Source of the DNA: Effusibacillus dendaii
GTDB taxonomy: Bacteria; Bacillota; Bacilli; Tumebacillales; Effusibacillaceae
Direction of reading: 5' to 3'
NCBI RefSeq assembly: GCF_015097055.1
Contig: NZ_AP023366.1
Span: forward strand, 720,501-784,500
DNA: 64,000 nucleotides
The position numbers and the translations under genes are program-made. This document shows positions 26,648-35,066 of this stretch, in pieces (within the stretch, counting starts at the first letter, position 1; every line of letters starts with the position of its first letter). The notes beneath the pieces are model-generated. The model saw only the letters and a list, made by a program, of their open reading frames with translations, made no database searches and was not told the DNA's origin.

Positions 26648-27364
26648 TTATTTTGTGCCGGCAATCCGGTAGAGCCGATCCACTTCCTCTGCTGTCAGCC
26701 GCCGCCATTCACCCGTTTTTACCTTTCCGATTGTCAGGAAAGCAAATTTGACGCGTTTCAATTTCAATACCGGATGACCGACCGCTTCGCACATGCGGCG
26801 GACCTGCCGATTGCGTCCTTCATGAATTGTGATTTCAAACGCAGACTGTTTGGAAGAACGGGCAAGCAGTTTGACTTTCGCAGGAGCTGTCATACCGTCT
26901 TCCAACAAGACTCCGTTTTCCAGCCGTTTCAATGAGTCATCTGTTATACTGCCGTGAACGACCACACGGTATGTTTTATCCACTTCATGGCACGGATGGA
27001 TCAATCCGTTGGCCAATTGTCCATCATTTGTCAAAAGCAGCAGGCCGCTTGTGTTCATATCCAGACGACCAACCGGAAATATCCGCTCTTTTACCTGCAC
27101 CAGATCGATCACCGTTTTTCTTCCTTCCGGGTCGGACACGGTTGTTACAACTCCAGTCGGCTTGTTGAACAGGATATATACGCTCTGCTGTTTGCCAATC
27201 GGCTTTCCTTCAACAGCAATTGTGTCTCGTGTCGAATCCACTTTCGTTCCCAGTTCGGTCACCACTTGACCATTCACGGTCACTTTGCCGGCCACGATCA
27301 GTTCTTCACATTTTCGTCTGGACGCAACTCCTGATTGCGCCAGTACCTTTTGCAGACGTTCCAC
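26648..27364 (-). CDS. rluB: 23S rRNA pseudouridine synthase RluB
   Basis: A 238-residue RsuA/RluB-type synthase. An S4 RNA-binding domain (ERLQKVLAQSGVASRRKCEELI) opens the protein; the catalytic Asp lies in VGRLDMNTSGLLLLTNDG, and EGRNRQVRRMCEAVGHPV closes the active site. The GTG at 27364 gives the usual family N-terminus; a GTG 9 nt upstream (27373) is possible. It lies between spmB and the res operon as in B. subtilis (ypuL). Confidence 0.92.
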   Translation of the reverse strand: MERLQKVLAQSGVASRRKCEELIVAGKVTVNGQVVTELGTKVDSTRDTIAVEGKPIGKQQSVYILFNKPTGVVTTVSDPEGRKTVIDLVQVKERIFPVGRLDMNTSGLLLLTNDGQLANGLIHPCHEVDKTYRVVVHGSITDDSLKRLENGVLLEDGMTAPAKVKLLARSSKQSAFEITIHEGRNRQVRRMCEAVGHPVLKLKRVKFAFLTIGKVKTGEWRRLTAEEVDRLYRIAGTK

Positions 27365-27400
27365 GCTTTTCACCCGTCTTTTTCCAATTCTTATTGTTCA

Positions 27401-27937
27401 TTATACGCCAAACATCCAATAGACAACCAGAACGGAGAAAGCAGCTGCCGCCAAATCAGACAACAGCCCCACTTTAACAGCGTAGCGGGAGTTTCGAATG
27501 CCAACCGATCCAAAGTATACGGTCAGCACATACAAAGTCGTATCACTTGACCCCTGCATGACAGAGGCGATTTTTCCCAACACGGAATCGGGTCCATAGG
27601 TTTGGAATATATCAGTCATGATGGACAGCGATCCCGTTCCCGAAATCGGCCGCAGCAGCGCCATCGGTACAATCTCGGACGGAATATGCAACGTATCAAA
27701 TACCGGCCGCAACCCTTTTAACAATAAATCCAGCGCCCCTGACTCGCGAAAAACGGAAACGGCCACCATCATGGCCACCAGATGGGGGATAATTCTTACA
27801 GTTGTCGGAAATCCTTCTTTCGCTCCCAGAATAAAAGTTTCATAGACCGGCACTTTGCGAAAATGGCCGATTACCAGAATGGAAGAAATGACAACGGGCA
27901 GCGCCCATTCGGAAAGGAGATTGGTCCATTCCATCAT
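27401..27937 (-). CDS. spmB: Spore maturation protein SpmB
   Basis: A 178-residue nucleoside-recognition (Gate) domain membrane protein needed with SpmA for spore core dehydration. ALLRPISGTGSLSIMTDIF and SSDTTLYVLTVYFGSVGI are the typical segments. The ATG overlaps the spmA stop (ATGA). Expected to be mother-cell (sigma-E) expressed with dacB. Confidence 0.94.
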   Translation of the reverse strand: MMEWTNLLSEWALPVVISSILVIGHFRKVPVYETFILGAKEGFPTTVRIIPHLVAMMVAVSVFRESGALDLLLKGLRPVFDTLHIPSEIVPMALLRPISGTGSLSIMTDIFQTYGPDSVLGKIASVMQGSSDTTLYVLTVYFGSVGIRNSRYAVKVGLLSDLAAAAFSVLVVYWMFGV

Positions 27938-28530
27938 GGAATCCCCCTTTTTCTCCGTTCACGTGCGCGAAAAAAGCGATCCAGTACGATAGCCGTCAAC
28001 GTACCGAGGAAAGTAGCCACTATTGTAGCACCTACAATATCGGTCGGACTCTTCGCATCATACTGCATCCGAATGGCGATCACTGTTGCCGGTATGATGG
28101 TAAGGCTCGCCGTATTGATCGCCAGTAACGTACACATCGCGTCGCTGGCTCGGTGCGGTTCGGGATTCAGTTCCTGCAACTGCTGCATCGCCTTTAATCC
28201 TAATGGCGTAGCCGCATTGCCGAGACCCAGTATATTTGCGCTCATGTTCGCCAGTATGGATCCCATTGCCGGATGATCGGGCGGCACGGAAGGGTACAAA
28301 AAACGCGCTAACGGACGCAACAATTTTGACAGCATTTGAACCAGTCCCGCATCTTCGGCGATTTTCATAATACCTAACCAGAACACCAGGATGCTGATTA
28401 AGCCAAGACTGACAGACACGCCGTTTTCCGCACCCCGCAGGATTCCGCGCGTAATTCCTTCCATGTTGCCGGTCGCCGCTCCCACTGCAATTCCGATAAG
28501 GAGAAGGCTGATCCATATCACATTAATCAT
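27934..28530 (-). CDS. spmA: Spore maturation protein SpmA
   Basis: A 198-residue Gate-domain membrane protein, partner of SpmB. GLISILVFWLGIMKIAEDAG and ANILGLGNAATPLGLKAM are diagnostic. The ATG at 28530 has AGAGGTG 6 nt upstream and is preferred over the GTG 9 nt before it. Middle gene of dacB-spmA-spmB. Confidence 0.94.
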   Translation of the reverse strand: MINVIWISLLLIGIAVGAATGNMEGITRGILRGAENGVSVSLGLISILVFWLGIMKIAEDAGLVQMLSKLLRPLARFLYPSVPPDHPAMGSILANMSANILGLGNAATPLGLKAMQQLQELNPEPHRASDAMCTLLAINTASLTIIPATVIAIRMQYDAKSPTDIVGATIVATFLGTLTAIVLDRFFRARERRKRGIP

Positions 28531-28542
28531 TTCCGTCACCTC

Positions 28543-29700
28543 TCATGACGTGAAAAGTCCAGCAAACAACAGTTTGATTTTCTCCATAAAACTGATTTCA
28601 TCGACCGATAGATTCGCGACGAGAGCGACCGATCCGATTTTTTGCCCGTTCAGATAAAAATTGATAGTTCCCACTTTCTGGCCTTTTTGGATGGGCGCTT
28701 TCAACTGTTTTGGCAAATCGATTTCCTGTTTGACTGCCTGCCGTTCCTCCGGACGCAAGGGATAACGAAAATCGGCCTGTGTGACAACCTCCGCTTGTGC
28801 TAATTTTCCATACTTGACAGGCAGCGTACTGATCGTTTGATTCGCTTTCAGGGATTTAAAATCGTAGGTAGAAAATCCGTAATCAAGCAGTTTGGCAGAA
28901 TCATCCCAATCGTTTCCGTCATTTAGTACGATCACAGCCAGTTGCCGACCATCTCTGCTGGCGCTGGTTGCCAAGCAGCGCCCCGCTTTTTTGGTGTAAC
29001 CGGTTTTTACCCCGTCAGCTCCCTGATAGCGGAACAGCATTTTGTTTTTGTTTCGCATGACCCGATCCCATTCTTTGCCTTCCCAAGGAATCCGTTTTAC
29101 TTTCGTCTTGACAATTTCAGCAAACACCGGGTTGCGCAATGCATAAGCGGTCAATACGGCCATATCGTGTGCCGTTGAATAATGGGCATCATCATCCAGC
29201 CCGTGCGGATTGGCAAAATGCGTTCCCGTTAATCCCAGCTCCTTTACCTTTCGGTTCATCATATCGGTAAACTTTTTGACCGACCCGCCGCCCACATACT
29301 CGGCTACGGCAGTCGCTGCGTCATTGCCGGAACGAAGCATGATGGCATACACCAAATCTTTCAGTTTCTGTTTTTCACCAAGCGCCAAATAAATGGATGA
29401 ACCTTCTACACCGTACGCATTCGGGGAAACGGTGACGGTGTCCTCCAGCTTGCCGGATTCGATGGCGACGATGGCTGTGATGATTTTGGTGAGGCTTGCA
29501 ATCCGCATTTTTTTGTTCATGTCTTTGCCGTATAATATGCGGCCTGTCTGCACATCAATCACGGCAGCAGTTTCGGCTGAAACGGGCACTTCATTGACAA
29601 ATTTATTCGGATCCCATTCGGGAGCCGCAAATGAATTTGCCGGAACCGACAGAACCAACATCAGTACGACCGAAATAATGGTAAACAGACGCGATTTCAT
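28543..29700 (-). CDS. dacB: D-alanyl-D-alanine carboxypeptidase DacB (spore cortex)
   Basis: A penicillin-binding protein (PBP5*) that trims stem peptides in spore cortex. Signal peptide (FTIISVVLMLVLSVPANSFA), SxxK Ser69-Lys72 (SLTK), SxN Ser124-Asn126 (SGN) and KTG at 232-234. A C-terminal beta domain and amphipathic tail follow. The ATG at 29700 has AGGAGGG 5 nt upstream. It heads dacB-spmA-spmB, the conserved sporulation operon, which distinguishes it from the two other carboxypeptidases in the window. Confidence 0.92.
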   Translation of the reverse strand: MKSRLFTIISVVLMLVLSVPANSFAAPEWDPNKFVNEVPVSAETAAVIDVQTGRILYGKDMNKKMRIASLTKIITAIVAIESGKLEDTVTVSPNAYGVEGSSIYLALGEKQKLKDLVYAIMLRSGNDAATAVAEYVGGGSVKKFTDMMNRKVKELGLTGTHFANPHGLDDDAHYSTAHDMAVLTAYALRNPVFAEIVKTKVKRIPWEGKEWDRVMRNKNKMLFRYQGADGVKTGYTKKAGRCLATSASRDGRQLAVIVLNDGNDWDDSAKLLDYGFSTYDFKSLKANQTISTLPVKYGKLAQAEVVTQADFRYPLRPEERQAVKQEIDLPKQLKAPIQKGQKVGTINFYLNGQKIGSVALVANLSVDEISFMEKIKLLFAGLFTS

Positions 29701-29803
29701 GACAACCCTCCTGCTGTCCTCATTCATCTAAGGTATATGCAGGCCCGTCTTTCTCTAGGACAAACAATAAAGAAAACTTGGCTTTCGCCAAATCAAAGCA
29801 AAA

Positions 29804-29837
29804 AAGGTTTAGCACAGTGAAGAAGACTGTCTAAACC
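29804..29837 (-). terminator. Terminator of the amidase operon
   Basis: A stem of GGTTTAG/CTAAACC extended by an inner CAGT/ACTG is followed on the minus strand by TTTTTTGC. The rest of the 185-bp gap to dacB shows only a small TTGGC/GCCAA hairpin. Confidence 0.8.
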
Positions 29838-29884
29838 GGTTATTAATCAACTGACGTTCCGATTTCATTTTATGAAGTTGGGGG

Positions 29885-31264
29885 TCATCCATCTTTTATT
29901 TGCGGACGCATCTGGTGCCAATTGGTCACAGTTTGATAGGCGTCCCCCAATGTAATCAATAGTTCTTCCGACAACGGACGAGAAACGAGTTGTAAACCAA
30001 GCGGAAGCCCCAAATCGTAAGTGAACCCTATCGGAATGCTTAACGTTGGGACTCCGGCGCATGTAAATGGAACATTAAAAACGGGTGTGCCGGTAGCCGC
30101 AATTCCCTCGGGAGCAGGGCCCGGGGCAGTCGGTGTGATCAAAGCGTCCACCTGCTGGAGTAAATCAAGCAACTCCTCCCGATAGATATTACGGATTCGT
30201 TGGGCGCGAAGATAATCGACAGCAGGCGTTAATTGCCCCAATTCAAGAGCTTCACGGATACTTGGGCCATACCTGTCCGCGTATTTTTTGTAGAAATCCT
30301 GATGATAAGCGGCTGCCTCCGTTCGCATGACAATCCAGTGTGCCACATTCGCATCCTCAAAAGAGAAAGGCAATTTAACGGGGATGATGCAAGCGCCAAG
30401 ATCCTGAAAGACTTGCAAAGCGGCTCTCATTGCTTTCATAAGTTCAGGGTCTATGCCGTCAAAGAAAAAGGTCTCTGGCACCCCCAATACCATACCCTTG
30501 ATGTCCTGACCCAGCGCGAGGGTATAATCTGGTACAGGTGCGGATAGGGTGGTTGGATCAGCCGGGTCCTTGCCTGCCATTGTGCTTAGAACAATCGCGG
30601 TATCCTTAACAGTCCTTGTAATCGCGCCTGCATGATCAAGGCTCCAACTGAGAGCCATAATGCCCACACGGCTAATTCGCCCATAAGTAGGCTTAAGTGT
30701 TGTGAGCCCGTTATAAGCAGCGGGACGAGAGAGGGAACCCGCTGTCTGCGTGCCAAGCGTGAACAGAGCCATAGATGCAGCCACAGCAGCCGCAGAGCCG
30801 GCACTTGATCCACCAGGAGTATGGTTGAGATTCCATGGATTTCGGGTATGAGGCGCTCCTCCGAGAAAGGCATATTCAGTTGTAGTGGTCTTACCGAGAA
30901 GAACCGCTCCTGCTGTATGGAGTTTCGTGATCACCGTTGCATCTGAGGATGGAATAAAATCAGGCTCTACTTTTGATCCCCCGGTGGTGCGAATTCCAGC
31001 CGTATAATAAATATCCTTGGCACCGTAAGGAATTCCATGAAGGGGTCCCCTAACCATACCGCGCGAGATGTCTTCTTCAGCTGCTTGAGCGGAACGCAGA
31101 GCTTCTTCATACATCACAGTTACCCAGGCGTGAACCTGATCCTCCACTTCATCTATGCGTTTCAGTAATGATTTCGTCAGTTCGATCGGAGAAATTTGTC
31201 TGTCTCTGATAAGTTGGGATGCTTCAAATATGGAAAGATCATGCAACGGTTGTCCGCTAATCAC
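29885..31264 (-). CDS. Amidase signature family hydrolase (GatA-like)
   Basis: A 459-residue amidase. The Ser-cisSer-Lys triad is visible: Lys83 (GAKDIYY), Ser153/154 in TPGGSSAGSAAA, and nucleophile Ser177 in TQTAGSLSRPAAYNG. It is not the tRNA amidotransferase subunit (no gatB/gatC beside it). GTG start at 31264 with GAGGTG 7 nt upstream, overlapping the nitrilase stop by 1 bp, so the two enzymes are translationally coupled. The acyl amide substrate is unknown. Confidence 0.87.
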   Translation of the reverse strand: MISGQPLHDLSIFEASQLIRDRQISPIELTKSLLKRIDEVEDQVHAWVTVMYEEALRSAQAAEEDISRGMVRGPLHGIPYGAKDIYYTAGIRTTGGSKVEPDFIPSSDATVITKLHTAGAVLLGKTTTTEYAFLGGAPHTRNPWNLNHTPGGSSAGSAAAVAASMALFTLGTQTAGSLSRPAAYNGLTTLKPTYGRISRVGIMALSWSLDHAGAITRTVKDTAIVLSTMAGKDPADPTTLSAPVPDYTLALGQDIKGMVLGVPETFFFDGIDPELMKAMRAALQVFQDLGACIIPVKLPFSFEDANVAHWIVMRTEAAAYHQDFYKKYADRYGPSIREALELGQLTPAVDYLRAQRIRNIYREELLDLLQQVDALITPTAPGPAPEGIAATGTPVFNVPFTCAGVPTLSIPIGFTYDLGLPLGLQLVSRPLSEELLITLGDAYQTVTNWHQMRPQIKDG

Positions 31265-32307
31265 TATTGTTCACCTCTTGGTGTAAAGAGTGGTTCCGTT
31301 TCCCTATGCAGGGAAAAATTGCGAAGTGTATTCAATTGCTTGCGAAGATCATAAACCGGCAAACCGTTAATCCGATCCTTTGGAATATCGGCCGGAAACG
31401 TATCCGAAAAGGCATTCGTGTTGCAATTTGCATCGTAACGCCGATAAAGTTCCGGACGATAGTCTCGCAGAAAATTTAAACCTGATCGATTCGTTTCAAT
31501 TTGACTGAAGTCCAAATCGACACGTAACGATGTCCAGGAACGATTGTCAAGAGCGGGACCGAGCGCTTCTCCTCGCGGATCAAAGGCAGCGGTCATTCCA
31601 AAGTAGTGAGTGATTTTCTCTGTACTATCATTGGCAATATAACGTTCGTCTCCTCCCCGGTTTACCCCCATAACGAAAACACCATTTTCTCTGGCACGGG
31701 CGGCACATTCGGCAATCCACATACCCGCGCGGTCTATCCCGCCGGCTGCCGTCGGGATCACAATTAACTCGGCTCCTTGAACTGCAAGTGTACGGGCAGC
31801 TTCCGGAAAAGACCGATCATAGCAAATGAGGATTCCAATTTTCCTTTCCTGAACCACGAAAACGGGAAGTTCTTCTCCAGCCGAAAAGTAATAGGTTTCA
31901 TCTACATGAAGTGTCGGAAGGCAAACCTTTGGAATATGCGTCTTTCTATACTTTCCGACCAAATCTCCCTCCGGAGAGACAATCACTGCCGTGTTAAAAT
32001 AACGATTCTCCGACCCGATCGTTTCGCGTTCAAAGAGAGTCCCGACAATTGCAGTCTGATAATTTCTTGCTTTCTTTGAGAGCCATTCCAATGTCGGTCC
32101 ATCCAGGGGCTCCGCCATGTCAAAAAACGAATCATCATACGTTCCGCATTTATAGGGGACCGTCATCAGTTCGGGAAATACCACGAGATCAGCTGATCCA
32201 TTTTGGAGTTCACGATCAAGATGACGACCGAGTGCTTCCATTCTATACACATAAGAACCTAACATTTCATAAGGGCCGCATTGCAAACCTAACACTGTAA
32301 AGCCCAT
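31264..32307 (-). CDS. Nitrilase-superfamily carbon-nitrogen hydrolase
   Basis: A 347-residue C-N hydrolase. The catalytic Glu46 (VVFPELMT), Lys122 (KYRKTHIP) and Cys162 (ILICYDRSFPEA) are present. THIPK and the C-terminal extension resemble the beta-ureidopropionase/aliphatic amidase branches rather than a true nitrilase. The ATG at 32307 has GGGAGGG upstream. It lies between an ABC substrate-binding lipoprotein and an amidase, suggesting sequential hydrolysis of an imported amide or N-carbamoyl compound; this is inference. Confidence 0.86.
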   Translation of the reverse strand: MGFTVLGLQCGPYEMLGSYVYRMEALGRHLDRELQNGSADLVVFPELMTVPYKCGTYDDSFFDMAEPLDGPTLEWLSKKARNYQTAIVGTLFERETIGSENRYFNTAVIVSPEGDLVGKYRKTHIPKVCLPTLHVDETYYFSAGEELPVFVVQERKIGILICYDRSFPEAARTLAVQGAELIVIPTAAGGIDRAGMWIAECAARARENGVFVMGVNRGGDERYIANDSTEKITHYFGMTAAFDPRGEALGPALDNRSWTSLRVDLDFSQIETNRSGLNFLRDYRPELYRRYDANCNTNAFSDTFPADIPKDRINGLPVYDLRKQLNTLRNFSLHRETEPLFTPRGEQ

Positions 32308-32351
32308 CGCACTCCCTCCCGAACACAATTTTGAGATTGCATCATCATATG

Positions 32352-33359
32352 TCACTTTGCAAAACTTGGGTTTACGATATCTGTATAGGAAACATCCTTC
32401 TTGAGGTTTCCTACAAACGTTTGCACATCCATGGCATTCTTAAACGCCGCCTCATTTACGAGTGAGGTCTTGGGATATACATTGCTGTCAATCATTCGTT
32501 GTACGGCCTGATTGACTACATCAGGGCTCAGGTCAGGGAACTCCTTGCGCGCAATTTCCTTTGCCTTGTCGGGATCCTTATGCATATAGTCAAGTGACTC
32601 TTGCACCGAGAGAACAAATTTTTTCACAAGGTCAGGATCTTTTTCTATCAAAGCTTGCGATGTGTTTACCGTTGAGAATGCATAATCAGGGTAATCATTT
32701 GTAAACTGATACACAATCTTTAATCCCTGGGCGACCCCTTGATCCACTTGCGGTTCATAGGCGACCGCAATATCGGCTTGTCCGGCGAGGACAGGTCCGA
32801 GTTCTGATCCGTTCTGAACTTCTGTAATAGTTACGTCTTTCAAATCAATATTATTCTTTGACAAAAGAAGTTTAAGAAGGGTATTCGACGTCCCGGGAGC
32901 GAGACCGACCACTATTTTTTTCCCCCGAAAATCTCTGGCAGAATCGATTTTTACACCCTCTTTTGCAAGGATCCAAACCGGTGCACTGTTTGCAACCGCG
33001 CTCACGGCCCGTGCATCACCGCCTTTGTCACGTGCGAACGCGACATGTTCAGGACCGTGTACAGAGAATTGCGCCTCTCCGGATAATACGGAAGCCAGTG
33101 CGGTAGGACCGCTGCCTGCCGCTCGGATGGATGTAATATGAATGCCGTTCTGATCAAAGAAACCTTGCTTGTTGCCTACATATAACGGGAGATATAGCAG
33201 GGAGTGGAAAGCTTCGGTCACCATTACGTTCTTCGTTTTGCTGACCGACTCCGGTTTCGCCGTGTTTGACGATGTACCTCCGCATGCCGTAAGCAAAAAT
33301 GGGATGCTCAAAAGGACACTGAACAAAATTCCGCGTTTTCGATTCGTAATGTTAGACAT
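32352..33359 (-). CDS. ABC transporter substrate-binding lipoprotein (SsuA/NMT1-like)
   Basis: A 335-residue lipoprotein with lipobox LLTAC (Cys26) and the NMT1/THI5/SsuA-like fold: YLPLYVGNKQGFFDQNGIHI, ALASVLSGEAQFSVHGPEH, and VVGLAPGTSNTLLKLLLSK. Family ligands include sulfonates, nitrate, taurine and thiamine-pyrimidine precursors; the pocket cannot be typed here. GAGGGAG lies 7 nt before the ATG. Intact, although the permease and ATPase of the same operon are broken. Confidence 0.88.
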   Translation of the reverse strand: MSNITNRKRGILFSVLLSIPFLLTACGGTSSNTAKPESVSKTKNVMVTEAFHSLLYLPLYVGNKQGFFDQNGIHITSIRAAGSGPTALASVLSGEAQFSVHGPEHVAFARDKGGDARAVSAVANSAPVWILAKEGVKIDSARDFRGKKIVVGLAPGTSNTLLKLLLSKNNIDLKDVTITEVQNGSELGPVLAGQADIAVAYEPQVDQGVAQGLKIVYQFTNDYPDYAFSTVNTSQALIEKDPDLVKKFVLSVQESLDYMHKDPDKAKEIARKEFPDLSPDVVNQAVQRMIDSNVYPKTSLVNEAAFKNAMDVQTFVGNLKKDVSYTDIVNPSFAK

Positions 33360-33426
33360 GATCTGGCTCCCTCGATTCTTTTTAGTAGTGTAGTAATATT
33401 TTTGGAGATGGTTTAACGGTAGTCTG

Positions 33427-34079
33427 CTAGGCTCCGATTTTTGTCTTAGCCAGTTCGTTCTTTGAATTCCACGGTAATAAGCGTGATTCAAGCCAACCGA
33501 CAATCGCATATAAGCAAAGGGCTACTGCCATAAGTGTCAGAACCCCAACCCAAACAGAGTTCAAGTTAAACAGATTTCCGGCTACGAATACCATGTGTCC
33601 AAGTCCGTGGCCAGAACGATTTTGGAGTAGATACCCGATCCGAACCAGATAATGATCATCGGGGCCAGTGCGATTTTGGGAACACCATTGAGCGCGACCA
33701 CGAACGGATCCAGAATGCGTGCCACAAGACCTGAATACCACAGTAACAGCCCTACCAACGATCCGAGTAAACTTCCTAAGACAAATCCGATTAAAGTAGC
33801 AAATACGGTCGCTTGGGTGTCAGTGAATAATTGACCGCTTTGCAGCATTCGAACGGTGGAGTCCCAAATTCCGGATGGTGAACCCATGAGAAACGAGTTG
33901 ATCAGTTTAAACCGGGCGCTCATTTCCCAGGTCCCCATAAGTCCAACAACCACCAAGATTCTCCAAAAATAGGTTTGGATATGATCAAGTGATTTTGTGT
34001 TTCTAAAAAAGAGGAAACCGTTTTTGGCCTTCCCCTTCTGGGCGTTAAAGTCCAGTAGCTTTTCTTGTGCTTTTCCCAT
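33427..34079 (-). pseudogene. ABC transporter permease, internal deletion plus frameshift
   Basis: Starts normally (ATG at 34079 coupled to the ATPase stop) with TM segments and SGIWDSTVRMLQSGQLFTDT through NGVPKIALAPMIIIWFGSG, then runs into a stop at 33582 after SKIVLATDLDTWYS. The C-terminus continues in another frame as GLGHMVFVAGNLFNLNSVWV to KTKIGA. The region between, including the EAA loop that contacts the ATPase, is missing (about 80-90 codons by comparison with SsuC-type permeases). The joint TCTGGCCACGG reads sensibly in both frames. Confidence 0.85.
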
Positions 34080-34369
34080 CAGGCACCCCTCCCGATTTGA
34101 ATGTCAAGGTCCGTCCAAATGCTGTCAAAAAATTCATTGTAGCGGATGTCTGAACGGGCTTTCAGACCCGACCCGTGTTGAGAGGCCAGACCCACTTCAT
34201 AGATTCTTTTTACTGTAGCAGGCCGTTTGCTCATAACGACGACCCGATCCGACATTGCAATTGCTTCTCCAATATCATGCGTAACTAATACGACCGTTTT
34301 ACTCTGTTCTTTTAAAATAGCCAAAATCTCTTCCTCCAGCACGAGACGTGTCTGATAATCTAACGACGT
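34079..34369 (-). pseudogene. ABC transporter ATPase, C-terminal fragment only
   Basis: Only the end of an SsuB/TauB-type ATPase remains: the D-loop TSLDYQTRLVLEEEI, the H-loop LVTHDIGEAIAMSDRVVVM, and the C-terminus. Walker A, the signature motif and Walker B are absent. Upstream the homology stops at about 34369 and merges into AT-rich inverted repeats. No nucleotide binding is possible, so the transporter is non-functional unless served by a remote ATPase. Confidence 0.88.
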
Positions 34370-34375
34370 GACAAT

Positions 34376-34438
34376 AAAAAAGGCTTCTACCGAAGCATAT
34401 TCAAGAAAAAAGTGGCGTTTAATAGAGGAAGCCTTTTT
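34376..34438. repeat. Inverted repeat pair next to the ATPase breakpoint
   Basis: AAAAAAGGCTTC (34376-34387) and GAAGCCTTTTT (34428-34438) form an 11-bp inverted repeat with a ~40-nt spacer. T runs on both sides would allow terminator activity. It lies immediately outside the recognisable ATPase fragment. Confidence 0.6.
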
Positions 34439-34439
34439 C

Positions 34440-34499
34440 GACAGCCGAAAGTATAAAAATGGTGATGGAATATCACATTTTTATACTTTCTAAGCTGTT
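34440..34499. repeat. Long AT-rich palindrome
   Basis: Two arms, each about 27 nt (ACAGC, then GAAAGTATAAAAATG, then TGAT), face each other across a 5-7-nt centre with two small bulges. Too AT-rich for a classical terminator. It may be a remnant of a mobile element's ends. Confidence 0.65.
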
Positions 34500-34545
34500 A
34501 AAAAAAGACGTGCACGGAACCCCTGCCGGGGAGATCCTGCACGTC
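34498..34545 (-). terminator. Intrinsic terminator after gerW
   Basis: An 8-bp stem (GACGTGCA/TGCACGTC) with an inner CCCC/GGGG pair is followed on the minus strand by seven or more T residues, about 75 bp beyond the gerW stop codon. Confidence 0.85.
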
Positions 34546-34619
34546 ACACAAATACCGCTATATTCCGAAGAAGCGCTGCAGTTCACCCGGAGTATGTCGT
34601 ACAGCGGCGATTACAAGGC

Positions 34620-35066
34620 TTACTGCATATTGGGCATCGGCTGCTGTGTATGCATCGGCATCTGATTCATGTTTTGCTGCTGCTGCATTTGATTCGGTTT
34701 ATTCCCGATCATCGATTGGATTCTATCAAACACTTGCGGCGCCATATCAATGATCCGTTCATACAATTGGTTGGGAGCTTCGGAAGAAAGCAATTTGACC
34801 TGACCTTGTGCGACTACCAAAAACCCGACCGGCGTAATCGAAACGCCGCCGCCTGCTCCACCCCCGAAGGGGAGTCCGCTGTCCTGGCTGTCCATTTCGA
34901 ATTCGCTGCCGCCTGCTGCAAAACCGAATCCCACTTTTGAAATGGGCAATATCACGCTGCCGTCCGGTGTTTCCACAGCGTCGCCAATAATGGTATTGAC
35001 ATCTATCATTTGTTTGATGTTTTCCATTGCTGTTTGCATCAAACCTTGGATCGGATGATCCGCCAT
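34620..35066 (-). CDS. gerW: Spore protein GerW/YtfJ family
   Basis: A 148-residue GerW-family protein. Begins ADHPIQGLMQTAMENIKQMID, contains GSVILPISKVGFGFAAGGSE and a Gly-rich GLPFGGGAGGGVSITPVGF, and ends in a Gln/Met-rich tail. In B. subtilis YtfJ is forespore-expressed and required for the L-alanine germination response. GGAGGG precedes the ATG at 35066. Its first 28 bp overlap the end of the DUF2953 gene, the conserved ytfI-ytfJ pair. Confidence 0.92.
   Translation of the reverse strand: MADHPIQGLMQTAMENIKQMIDVNTIIGDAVETPDGSVILPISKVGFGFAAGGSEFEMDSQDSGLPFGGGAGGGVSITPVGFLVVAQGQVKLLSSEAPNQLYERIIDMAPQVFDRIQSMIGNKPNQMQQQQNMNQMPMHTQQPMPNMQ

Noticed and set aside
29701-29800. CATATACC-like element upstream of dacB as a sigma-E promoter
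   Set aside because: No matching -35 element at the right spacing, although sigma-E control of dacB is expected from the family.
34459-34665. Plus-strand frame starting in the palindrome and ending over gerW
   Set aside because: Runs through the gerW terminator and its C-terminal codons; no ribosome binding site.
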